From Verrucomicrobiaceae bacterium (GTDB lineage Bacteria; Verrucomicrobiota; Verrucomicrobiia; Verrucomicrobiales; Verrucomicrobiaceae): a DNA stretch of 16,232 nt. Where the stretch lies: the NCBI GenBank assembly GCA_947463285.1, contig CANHTV010000031.1, forward strand, positions 1 to 16,232, in the 5' to 3' direction. Of the stretch, positions 1 through 6,882 are shown in pieces. Position numbers and translations under genes: made by a program. The notes under the pieces are model-generated. The model worked only from the letters and a program-made list of their open reading frames with translations, was not told the DNA's origin and ran no database searches. Positions within the stretch are counted from its first letter, which is position 1; each line of letters begins with the position of its first letter.

Positions 1-168
1 ATCCGCTTGCACCGCCCGGCGTAGCAGCTTCCCCTCACCCAGGATGTGACTCTGGCCCGCATACTCCTCCAGAGAGCGCGGCCTCATGCGGGAAGCCAGC
101 GGCGCATTGAGCAGTTCATCATCACTGGTCAAAATCGGGGCAGGGGAGGCAAAGAGGTCGTCACTCAT
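1..168 (-). CDS. rarA: Replication-associated recombination protein A, N-terminal fragment (cut by window edge)
   Basis: RarA/MgsA is an AAA+ ATPase of the clamp-loader clade that acts at stalled replication forks. Only the first 56 codons are inside the window, read on the minus strand from an ATG at 168 and open to the window edge. The translation carries the family's N-terminal signature: 'PLASRMRPRSLEEYAGQ' at about residues 23-39, followed by 'SHILGEGKLLRRAVQAD', which matches the usual 'LAxRMRPxxLxExxGQxHLLGxGxxLRR' pattern just before the Walker A region. The Walker A motif itself is outside the window. The start is supported by a GGAGG about 8 bases upstream, one of the few clear ribosome binding sites here. 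The family assignment is firm; RuvB-like relatives also start with a 'RP..L.EY.GQ' motif but lack the 'LA.RMRP' opening. Confidence 0.85.
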   Translation of the reverse strand, partial: MSDDLFASPAPILTSDDELLNAPLASRMRPRSLEEYAGQSHILGEGKLLRRAVQAD

Positions 169-548
169 CGGAGGCCTCCAGTGTGGCGTGGAACGGCGCA
201 GGGGCAAGTGCGCCGGGGCTTTGAGGAAATGACGAATGAGTAAGCCCGAATGACGAAAGAATGACGAAGCACGTGTTGGCGTGCTTGCCAAAGCACGGGC
301 GATGGCCTCGCCGTTCTGGTGCAGCCCCAGAGTGGGGAAGCCCAACTTTCATTAAAACGTGAGCATGCCGAGTCTCCTCCGTCCGGGCCAAAGGCCTGTT
401 ATTCTTTAGCCCAGCCCGCAGGGCTGGGGCCGCTGGAGGGATTCGATTAACAATCGAATCTACGGGGCTGAGTTCCTGCATCACCTTTGATCACGGCATC
501 GAATGTACTGGTGCAAGGGCGCAAGGCTGCAGCTAAAGTCGATACCTC
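169..548. repeat. Gene-free block with short direct repeats and several small hairpins
   Basis: I see no credible gene here. The nonamer AATGACGAA occurs three times, at 228-236, 249-257 and 260-268. Three perfect inverted repeats follow: CGTGCTT/AAGCACG at 280-286 and 291-297, CCCAGCCC/GGGCTGGG at 410-417 and 421-428, and GATTCGATT/AATCGAATC at 440-448 and 452-460. The last two are adjacent and each has a 3-base loop. The pattern resembles repetitive extragenic palindromic or small mobile palindromic elements and differs from a single terminator, because no stem is followed by a T run. The block also must hold the promoters of the divergent rarA and ABC ATPase genes, but I cannot place -35/-10 boxes with confidence. 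Confidence 0.5.
170..179 (-). promoter_or_regulatory. Shine-Dalgarno of rarA inside a perfect 10-bp palindrome
   Basis: The bases GGAGGCCTCC form a self-complementary 10-mer immediately upstream of the rarA start. The minus-strand copy supplies a GGAGG ribosome binding site. Self-pairing has no loop within one strand, so real sequestration is doubtful; the site mainly supports the chosen start codon. Confidence 0.5.
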
Positions 549-1268
549 ATGATCGAAATCGAAAATCTCACGATGCAATATGGTGACCTGCGGGCACTGG
601 ATGGATTGACGCTGAACATCCGATCCGGCGAGCTGTTTGCCTTCCTAGGGCCGAATGGGGCAGGGAAAACGACGGCCATCAAGCTGCTTACTGGCTTGAT
701 GAAACCGGTGCAGGGCAGCGTCAAACTCTGCGGTGTGGATGTGCAGGCTGAGCCGCTGAAGGCCAAGGCGCTGCTGGGCTATGTGCCTGATGTGGGTATT
801 TTTTATGAAAAACTCACGGCACCGGAGTTCATGCATTTCATTGCCGAGCTTTTTGAAATGGACCCTACACGGTCAGCTGAGCGCACGGTGGCCTTGTTTG
901 ATCTTTTTTCCCTGCATGAACACACGAGTCAGCGGATCGAAAATCTCAGTCATGGAACACGGCAGCGACTCGCCATCGCCAGTGCGCTTTTGCATGAGCC
1001 GAAGGTGTTCATCATTGATGAGCCCATGGTCGGCCTCGATCCCATTCATGCCCGCATTGTCAAAGAAGAGCTGAAAAGGCAGAGCCGCAATGGTGCCACG
1101 GTGCTGATGAGTACGCATTTGCTGAACATTGCCGAGGAGGTGGCGGATCGTATCGGCATCCTACACCGGGGGAAGCTGATCTTTGTGGGCACACTGGCGG
1201 AGTTGCGTGCGGCACAGGAGCGACAGGGGCTGAACTTGGAGGAGATCTTCCTGGAGATGGTCCGCTGA
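549..1268 (+). CDS. ABC transporter ATP-binding protein, ABC-2 type
   Basis: This is a complete 239-residue ATPase subunit of the kind that powers ABC-2 exporters at the inner membrane. Visible motifs are Walker A 'GPNGAGKTT' at residues 34-42, a signature loop reading 'LSHGT' at 133-137 (in place of LSGGQ, as is common in this subfamily), Walker B 'VFIIDEP' at 153-159 with catalytic Glu158, a D-loop 'GLDP', and the H-loop His190 in 'STH'. The Q-loop position reads 'GYVPD' (Asp81), a variation also seen in ABC-2 ATPases. The C-terminus 'LNLEEIFLEMVR' is typical of ATPases that dock to a separate permease. No permease is next to it: the next gene, 59 bases downstream, encodes a lipoprotein. 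Substrate is unknown. No clear Shine-Dalgarno precedes the ATG. Confidence 0.9.
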   Translation: MIEIENLTMQYGDLRALDGLTLNIRSGELFAFLGPNGAGKTTAIKLLTGLMKPVQGSVKLCGVDVQAEPLKAKALLGYVPDVGIFYEKLTAPEFMHFIAELFEMDPTRSAERTVALFDLFSLHEHTSQRIENLSHGTRQRLAIASALLHEPKVFIIDEPMVGLDPIHARIVKEELKRQSRNGATVLMSTHLLNIAEEVADRIGILHRGKLIFVGTLAELRAAQERQGLNLEEIFLEMVR

Positions 1269-1327
1269 GCCACAAAGCTCTTGGGCTAGGTTGCCAAAGC
1301 TAGTGTTGTCGTTTAGACCTCCACCTC

Positions 1328-2656
1328 ATGCGGCCTATCAAGCTCAGCCTTTTCGTTCTTCTTTTCATTCAGCTTACCTCCTGCAAGCGCATCGAGGCGA
1401 AGCTCGAACGTCTGGCCCGTGCCGCTGGTATCACGAATGAGTCTACGCCTGAGGCCAAGCCAAAGACGACTGAGTCTGAGCTGACGCCGGAACAAAAGGC
1501 CATGGAGGCGCGTGTGCTAAACAGTGCCATTTTTGAAGCTGCAGCGCCTGCGCCTGAAGTACCGAAAGCTATTCCCTTCGAGCTGAATAAATCTGCGGTG
1601 GTGTCGATTTTAGGCTACCACGACTTTCGTGAGCGCGGCGGCAGCCCGATGATTATCGCGGCTAACAAATTCCGTGATCAGATGAAAGCCATCAAAGACT
1701 CCGGTATCCCGGTCATTTCTCTGAGTGATGTGCTGGCGTGGCGCAAAGGGCAGAAAAACATCCCGGAGGAAGCCCTTGTGATCACGATGGATGACGGCTG
1801 GGAAGGTGTTCATACCTATGCCTACCCGGTTTTGAAGGAATACGGGTTTCCTTTCACCATCTACCTTTACAAAAAGTATGTGAACATCGGTGGCCGATCC
1901 CTGAGCTGGGAGCAAATCCGTGAGATGATGAAAAACGGCTGCGAGATAGGTAGCCACAGTGTTTCTCATGAAAGTCTGCGCCCCAAGAAGAGCCGCTCGG
2001 AGGCGGATCAGCAGCTCTGGCTGTTGGGCGAACTGAAGGACTCGAAGGAATTTCTGGAAAAGAGTCTGGGGATCAGCTGCACATCGTTTGCTTATCCCTT
2101 TGGCATTTTTGACGACAGCACGACGGACACGGCTCTGCAAGTGGGCTACGAAACGCTGGTGACGGTCAATAATCAGAAGGTCACTTGGGACACTCCACTA
2201 GGTAAGCTTGGGCGATACATCATTCACGGTGAGAGCGATGCGAACTTCAAGCTGGCCACTAGCTTCCGTGGGCGTGGCGATGTGGCTTCGAATCGTTTTC
2301 TGGGCTCCACGGCCAAGGATGAGAAAGGTAATCTTCTCGTCGAACTTAAGCCTTTGCCTGAGGAGTTGATACAAGAGCGTCAGCCTGTGATTCAGGCGAA
2401 TTTGAAGGGGCTTGGCAGCATTTTGCCGGAGACCGTAAAGATGCGCGTCGGTGGTCTCGGAGTAGTGCCTGCGCGTTATGACCCTGTGACGATGACAGTG
2501 AGCTATAAGATGCCGTATAAATTGCGCCGCGAAGACTGCGCAGTGACGCTGAATTTCAAACGGGCATCCGGGCAACCTGATGAGGTGGTGAGCTGGCGCT
2601 TTAAGGTGGATCTCGCAGCTGCATACGAATCTCAGAGCATGGCGGCTAAGCCATGA
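1328..2656 (+). CDS. Polysaccharide deacetylase (NodB-type) lipoprotein
   Basis: The 442-residue product begins with a lipoprotein signal peptide: a hydrophobic stretch at 6-16 and the lipobox 'LTSC' with Cys19 as the expected lipidation site. A charged, Thr/Glu/Pro-rich linker follows to about residue 85. A NodB homology domain then runs from about 90 to 300, with 'GYHDF' (His98), the catalytic and metal-binding pair Asp155-Asp156 in 'ITMDDGWEG', and 'SHSVSH' with metal-ligand His210 and His214. The last ~100 residues look like a beta-rich accessory domain. NodB enzymes remove N- or O-acetyl groups from polysaccharides; membrane anchoring suggests action on cell-wall or exported glycans. The exact substrate cannot be read from sequence. 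It may be cotranscribed with the upstream ABC ATPase (59-base gap), which would suggest a link to envelope polysaccharide export, but this is inference. Confidence 0.85.
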   Translation: MRPIKLSLFVLLFIQLTSCKRIEAKLERLARAAGITNESTPEAKPKTTESELTPEQKAMEARVLNSAIFEAAAPAPEVPKAIPFELNKSAVVSILGYHDFRERGGSPMIIAANKFRDQMKAIKDSGIPVISLSDVLAWRKGQKNIPEEALVITMDDGWEGVHTYAYPVLKEYGFPFTIYLYKKYVNIGGRSLSWEQIREMMKNGCEIGSHSVSHESLRPKKSRSEADQQLWLLGELKDSKEFLEKSLGISCTSFAYPFGIFDDSTTDTALQVGYETLVTVNNQKVTWDTPLGKLGRYIIHGESDANFKLATSFRGRGDVASNRFLGSTAKDEKGNLLVELKPLPEELIQERQPVIQANLKGLGSILPETVKMRVGGLGVVPARYDPVTMTVSYKMPYKLRREDCAVTLNFKRASGQPDEVVSWRFKVDLAAAYESQSMAAKP

Positions 2657-2781
2657 GTGAGGCTTCACGCTAGGCCTGATTGCACGAGCGTGCTTGCGAC
2701 AAAATGCCCCACAAGATAAGAGCACCCTAAAGCAAGTGCTGCGAAGCGTCATCAACGGCCATGCGCTCTCATCACGGTGAC

Positions 2782-2931
2782 ATGGAAGTTTTTGCCGTAA
2801 CCATCTTCATGAGCCTCGCTTTCGCGGTGCTATTTGCCGTTTTCTTTTTTGCCGAGCGCACCCAGCGCCATCGACGCTCCGTCGAGCAGATGTCGCTCAT
2901 GCCTCTCGACATTGATAAGCATGATCATTGA
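2782..2931 (+). CDS. Small single-span membrane protein, CcoS-like (cbb3 oxidase maturation)
   Basis: A 49-residue reading frame lies just upstream of ccoNO. It starts 'MEVFAVTIFMSLAFAVLFAV', a single hydrophobic helix of about 22 residues, continues into a basic stretch ('ERTQRHRRS') and ends in a short acidic tail. This layout resembles CcoS, a ~50-residue protein needed for cofactor insertion into cbb3 oxidase, and the position beside ccoN agrees. An in-frame ATG at 2761 would add seven residues (MRSHHGD); I prefer 2782 because the membrane helix begins immediately after it and a GGTG lies just upstream. The frame ends 16 bases before the preferred ccoNO start. The call rests on size, topology and neighbourhood; sequence similarity to classical CcoS is weak by eye. 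Confidence 0.55.
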   Translation: MEVFAVTIFMSLAFAVLFAVFFFAERTQRHRRSVEQMSLMPLDIDKHDH

Positions 2932-2947
2932 TTTTACTCATACTCCA

Positions 2948-5332
2948 ATGACCACCACCGCCTCTAAGCAAACCATAGAATTCAACGACAAGGTCGTCCG
3001 CCAGTTCATGTGGGCGTCCATCATCTGGGGCATCGTTGGGATGCTCGTAGGTGTGCTCGTCGCCTCACAGTTGAATTTCCATCAGCTTAACCTCACCTCT
3101 TGGTTGTCATTTGGACGTCTGCGTCCGCTGCACACCAACGCTGTCATCTTCGCCTTCGTGGGGAACATGATGTTCGCAGGTGTTTACTACTCCACACAGC
3201 GCTTGTGCAAGGCGCGCATGGGGTCGGATCTGCTATCGAAAATACATTTCTGGGGGTGGCAGCTAATCATTGTCAGTGCTGCCGTAACCTTGCCACTGGG
3301 TTTCACGCGTGGTCAGGAATACGCTGAACTCATCTGGCCCATCAACATCGCGGTGGCCCTGATCTGGGTTGTGTTCGCGGTAAACTTCTTCTGGACGTTG
3401 GTCAAGCGTAATGAGCCTTCTTTGTATGTGGCTCTCTGGTTCTACATCGCCACAATCATCACGGTGGCGATGCTTTACATAGTTAATCACATCTCCATCC
3501 CCACGAGTTGGACACACAGCTACACCATCTTTGCAGGTGTTCAGAATGCGCTCGTTCAATGGTGGTATGGTCACAATGCAGTGGCGTTCTTCCTCACGAC
3601 TCCGATCCTCGGCATCATGTATTACTTCCTGCCCAAGGCAGTGGAGCGTCCTGTTTACTCATATCGTCTTTCCATCGTTCACTTCTGGTCCCTTGTTTTC
3701 ATCTACATCTGGGCTGGGCCACATCATCTTCTGAATACCTCTCTGCCAAAGTGGCTTCAACTTCTGGGCATGTTCTTCAGTCTCATGCTCTGGGCACCAA
3801 GCTGGGGTGGTATGTTGAATGGTCTGCTCACTCTCCGTGGTGCCTGGGATAAGCTCCGCACTGATCCTGTGGTGAAGTTTTTCATCGCTGCGGTGACCTT
3901 CTACGGCATGTCCACTTTTGAGGGGCCTCTGCTTTCCATCCGTGCTGTCAATGCCCTCTCTCATTACTCTGACTGGACCATCGGTCACGTCCACAGTGGT
4001 GCTCTCGGCTGGAACGGCCTCATGGCTGCGGGCCTCTTTTACTGGCTCACACCTCGCCTTTATGGCACCAAGCTTCACTCGATACCGATGGCGAATTTCC
4101 ACTTCTGGATCTCCATCTTCGGCATCCTGCTCTACGTCGCAGCCATGTGGGTCTCAGGCATCATGCAGGGCCTGATGCTGAACTCCACCAATGTTGAAGG
4201 CACGGCGCTGACTTACCCGAACTTCATCGAAACACTGACCGCGATCCGCCCGATGATGGCTTTCCGTATCATTGGTGGAACCATGTATCTGGTCGGCATG
4301 ATCCTCATGCTGTGGAATCTCTGGGCCACCGCTCGCAGTGGTAAAGCCCTCAATGAGACTCGCGAAGTCACCGTCATCCAGCGCGATAGCATCGACAACA
4401 TGGGCGTCAAAGCCACGTTTCTCTCGGACCCTGTCACCTACATGTTGGGTGGACTCTTCCTGCTCATAGGTTGGTTCTTCCTGCCGAAAGGTGCGGACAT
4501 TACCGCCTTGGTCTGCGCTCTCATCTTCGCCGTCATTGCCGTCAGAAAGGTTGCCTTCTCTCATCAAAAATGGTCGCACTGGTATGAGCGTCTTTTGGAA
4601 AACTGGATGCCCTTCACGCTCCTGACCTTTGTGGCCGTGGCCCTTGGTGGTTTGATCCAAATCATCCCGACCGTCATGGTGAATCGTGCCAAGAACATGG
4701 AAGACCGCATTCAGCAGGTTTATACACCGCTCGAACTCGCTGGCCGTGACATCTATGTCTCTGAAGGTTGCTACAACTGCCACAGTCAGATGATCCGCAC
4801 GATGTTGCCTGACGTGCTTCGTTACGGCGAATACAGCCGCATGGGCGAGAGCATCTATGATTACCCATTCCAATGGGGTTCAAAGCGCACAGGTCCAGAT
4901 TTGGCTCGTGAAGGTGGCAAGTATCCGCACAGCTGGCACTACAATCACATGATGGAGCCACGCAGCACTTCGGTCGGCTCGAACATGCCAGCCTACCCGC
5001 ATCTCTTCACGGACAAGTTTGACCAGAAAACCCTGCCTCGGAAGATCGCCGTCATGGTGCAGCTGGGTGTGCCATACCCCGTGATGAACGCTGTCGAGAT
5101 CAAGGAAACCGCCATCAAGCAAGGCATCGAAATTGTTAACACTCTGAAGAATGACAAGATCGAAGCTTCACCTGACACCAAGATCGTCGCTCTGATCGCT
5201 TATCTTCAGAAGCTGGGCAAATTCGACACACCTGCTGTCGAAAACAAAACGCAAAACGCACCTGCGGCTCCTCAGTTGATCCCGGGCCCAAGTAATCCAG
5301 ACAAGAACCGCCGTGCCACGGGTGCGGAATAA
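2948..5332 (+). CDS. ccoNO: cbb3-type cytochrome c oxidase, fused CcoN-CcoO subunits
   Basis: This 794-residue protein joins the catalytic subunit CcoN (about 1-470) to the monoheme cytochrome c subunit CcoO (from about 545), with two extra membrane helices between them (about 496-535). CcoN shows every expected ligand: His62 and His349 for low-spin heme b, His347 for heme b3, His209, His259 and His260 for CuB, and Tyr253 as the cross-linked tyrosine. The spacing between these residues matches characterised cbb3 oxidases. CcoO shows a membrane anchor at about 554-577 and a heme c site 'CYNCH' (Cys608, Cys611, His612), followed by 'SQMIRTML' and a 'GSNMPAYPHL' loop that probably supplies the axial Met. 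The enzyme reduces O2 at high affinity and pumps protons. The open frame extends upstream to 2834, but that part overlaps the CcoS-like gene in another frame; ATG 2948 gives a natural N-terminus, with 2921 as alternative. Confidence 0.95.
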   Translation: MTTTASKQTIEFNDKVVRQFMWASIIWGIVGMLVGVLVASQLNFHQLNLTSWLSFGRLRPLHTNAVIFAFVGNMMFAGVYYSTQRLCKARMGSDLLSKIHFWGWQLIIVSAAVTLPLGFTRGQEYAELIWPINIAVALIWVVFAVNFFWTLVKRNEPSLYVALWFYIATIITVAMLYIVNHISIPTSWTHSYTIFAGVQNALVQWWYGHNAVAFFLTTPILGIMYYFLPKAVERPVYSYRLSIVHFWSLVFIYIWAGPHHLLNTSLPKWLQLLGMFFSLMLWAPSWGGMLNGLLTLRGAWDKLRTDPVVKFFIAAVTFYGMSTFEGPLLSIRAVNALSHYSDWTIGHVHSGALGWNGLMAAGLFYWLTPRLYGTKLHSIPMANFHFWISIFGILLYVAAMWVSGIMQGLMLNSTNVEGTALTYPNFIETLTAIRPMMAFRIIGGTMYLVGMILMLWNLWATARSGKALNETREVTVIQRDSIDNMGVKATFLSDPVTYMLGGLFLLIGWFFLPKGADITALVCALIFAVIAVRKVAFSHQKWSHWYERLLENWMPFTLLTFVAVALGGLIQIIPTVMVNRAKNMEDRIQQVYTPLELAGRDIYVSEGCYNCHSQMIRTMLPDVLRYGEYSRMGESIYDYPFQWGSKRTGPDLAREGGKYPHSWHYNHMMEPRSTSVGSNMPAYPHLFTDKFDQKTLPRKIAVMVQLGVPYPVMNAVEIKETAIKQGIEIVNTLKNDKIEASPDTKIVALIAYLQKLGKFDTPAVENKTQNAPAAPQLIPGPSNPDKNRRATGAE

Positions 5333-5355
5333 CCAACAAGCTAACTTCTCCGAAT

Positions 5356-5511
5356 ATGTACAAACAAGTCATTTATGAAACCTGGTTGGAGTGGGTGCCT
5401 TATGTTGCCTTTGGCATCACGGCAGCGGTGTTCATCACCTTCGTTATCAGAGCTGTTTCACTCAGGAAAGAAAAGGCTGACAGTCTCGCCAGAATCCCTC
5501 TAGATGACTGA
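5356..5511 (+). CDS. Small membrane protein, CcoQ-like cbb3 oxidase subunit
   Basis: A 51-residue frame begins 23 bases after the ccoNO stop. It has a short polar start ('MYKQVIYETWLEW'), one hydrophobic helix of about 22 residues (about 14-36, 'VPYVAFGITAAVFITFVI'), then a basic-acidic cytoplasmic tail ending 'RIPLDD'. CcoQ is a small single-span subunit that stabilises cbb3 oxidase and is normally encoded directly after ccoO, so size, topology and position fit. Sequence conservation in CcoQ is low, so the assignment depends on context. It is the last gene of the cluster: no ccoP, ccoG or ccoI follows before the convergent gene at 6685-5822. Confidence 0.6.
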   Translation: MYKQVIYETWLEWVPYVAFGITAAVFITFVIRAVSLRKEKADSLARIPLDD

Positions 5512-5768
5512 TTAACCTACGCCCTGTTCAATCTATGAAACTGAGTATGGCAGGGGAGAGTCACTCTGTTGGCTTGGTCCGACATATGGGCTACACCTCT
5601 TATTGAGGAATCGGCGTCATGGGTTGCACCAGTCGGTTGTCTTTTATCGTTCTGATAGCGGCCGGCAGAACTTTCTTGATGCCGTGGCTGCTCTGCTCTC
5701 AAGCTCAAAAAAGGCCATCTTTTTGAGAACCTGTCTAGCCGGGGAACAGGATTGAGTTTCACAGGCAT
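5512..5768. other. Gene-free stretch downstream of the cbb3 oxidase cluster
   Basis: I see no gene here, and in particular no CxxCH codon pattern that would mark an intact or decayed ccoP. One A/T-rich inverted repeat, CTCAAAAA at 5704-5711 and TTTTTGAG at 5720-5727, could fold on the + strand and is the only candidate end for the oxidase transcript; it lacks a T run after the stem, so a terminator role is weakly supported. Confidence 0.4.
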
Positions 5769-5807
5769 AAAAAAGGGGAGACCAGACGGCTGTCTGATCT
5801 CCCCTTT
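5769..5807 (-). terminator. Rho-independent terminator of the sugar isomerase/epimerase gene
   Basis: A 16-base stem (5772-5787 pairing with 5792-5807, 4-base loop) contains a single imperfect position, which is a G-U wobble in the minus-strand transcript. The stem is followed on that strand by a run of T (complement of the A run 5769-5774). It begins 14 bases beyond the stop of the minus-strand gene, as expected for an intrinsic terminator. On the + strand the stem has a C-A mismatch and only TTTGAC behind it, so any effect on the oxidase transcript would be weaker. Confidence 0.85.
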
Positions 5808-5821
5808 GACGTTAGGCTTTG

Positions 5822-6685
5822 TTAGGCCACGATGGGAGCGAGGTTTTCCTTGCACCACTGACCGTTTTGCTTCGTCACACCATCAGGATCATCGACGGCG
5901 ACATGGGCTTCATCTTCGCAGATGATCCAGCCGGAGTAGTCGCGAGCGACGAGCCACTCGGTGATCTTGTGGAAGTCCAGCTTGCCGGTGCCCATCTGAG
6001 CCCAAGGCTCGGCACCATTGCCGGAGAAGTCTTTGTAATGAATGTGGTTCACGAGATGCTGCCACTTGTTCAGTGTCGCGATCACGTCCATGCCACCACG
6101 GATGATGTGGCCCACGTCGGGTGTCCAGCCGGTGACTTGGGGGTCGAGGCTGCTGAGGACGACGTCATAGTCTTCCTGCGTGCGAACGATGGAGGCTGGG
6201 GGGCTGTTCGGGTGGTAGGAGCACTTGATGCCCAGGTCCGCAGCGCGCTTGGAGACGCTGTTCACGTTGCGTGCCACGTTCAGGCGGCGGCTTTGCAGGT
6301 TGTTCTTACGACCGCTTGGCAGAGTGACCGTGCCGAGCATGGAGCCTGGGAAATGCTTCAGCAGATCCAGGGTGAAATCTGCCGCTTCCTTTTCATTAGG
6401 AGCTTCAGTTTCGCCATCCCAGGCGCAGACGAGAGCCAGGCCGGCGAGCTTCATGTTATACTGCTGGAGCGTGTCCTTCAGGCGGATGGGATCGCAGAAA
6501 TCACCCAGCCAGTATTTGCAGCAGCCAAGGGCGCTTTGTGAGATCTCGAGCACCATGGGCTCGATGCCTGTGAAGCCTGCTTCTGAGGCGACCTTGATCA
6601 TGTGGTCGAGTTTATTGTCGTAACCTTTACCGGTGCCCTGCATGAACCAGGTATAGACTTCGGAGCCGAATTCGATTTTGCCCAT
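5822..6685 (-). CDS. Sugar phosphate isomerase/epimerase family protein (xylose isomerase-like TIM barrel)
   Basis: The 287-residue cytoplasmic protein has the layout of AP-endonuclease-2/xylose-isomerase-like TIM barrels, the fold of IolE, IolI and Hyi-type enzymes. Recognisable segments are 'AGFTGIEPM' (36-44), 'YHPNS' (His158), 'TPDVGH' (Asp190, His193), 'HIHYKD' (His216), 'GKLDF' (234-238) and the C-terminal strand 'WIICEDE' (Glu257). These are the usual divalent-metal and substrate positions. The 'DVGHIIRGGMDV' and 'HIHYKD' pair resembles inosose dehydratase-like proteins, but the substrate cannot be assigned. The start at 6685 gives a standard N-terminus; no Shine-Dalgarno is visible. 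The gene is single, divergent from the MetE-like gene, and ends in its own terminator. Confidence 0.85.
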   Translation of the reverse strand: MGKIEFGSEVYTWFMQGTGKGYDNKLDHMIKVASEAGFTGIEPMVLEISQSALGCCKYWLGDFCDPIRLKDTLQQYNMKLAGLALVCAWDGETEAPNEKEAADFTLDLLKHFPGSMLGTVTLPSGRKNNLQSRRLNVARNVNSVSKRAADLGIKCSYHPNSPPASIVRTQEDYDVVLSSLDPQVTGWTPDVGHIIRGGMDVIATLNKWQHLVNHIHYKDFSGNGAEPWAQMGTGKLDFHKITEWLVARDYSGWIICEDEAHVAVDDPDGVTKQNGQWCKENLAPIVA

Positions 6686-6882
6686 GTTGATGGATGTTTG
6701 TTGGAGTTTGGATCGTTTGAAAAAGCCGTGCCAGTGGTGACGCGGGCCTGCATTTGAAACGACATCTGCGCCACTGTCTAGCCTGGATCTTGAATCCCTG
6801 GAAGTAATGACTTTCCCGGCGCGCGAGTTGCACTTTGCGGCCTGCGTTTGACGCGCTGCTTTGCGGCGCTGTAGCTTGCCAC
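6686..6882. promoter_or_regulatory. Divergent intergenic region between sugar isomerase and MetE-like gene
   Basis: This 197-base gap must contain the start signals of two divergent genes. The MetE-like reading frame stays open upstream to 6835, but the extension is low-complexity and lacks family similarity. I cannot identify convincing -35/-10 hexamers or an operator. Confidence 0.3.

Noticed and set aside
161..484. A 107-codon minus-strand frame across the repeat-rich block
   Set aside because: It overlaps the rarA start in another frame, spans the hairpins and repeats, and its translation has no recognisable features.
2929..2945. FNR/ANR-like half sites (TTGAT) near the start of ccoNO
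   Set aside because: The second half does not match the ATCAA consensus and the position inside the small upstream gene is too close to the ccoNO start to be an activator site.
5819..6541. A 240-codon + strand open frame opposite the sugar isomerase/epimerase
   Set aside because: The minus-strand TIM-barrel protein has conserved metal-site motifs and its own terminator; the + frame runs through that terminator's gene and has no family signature.
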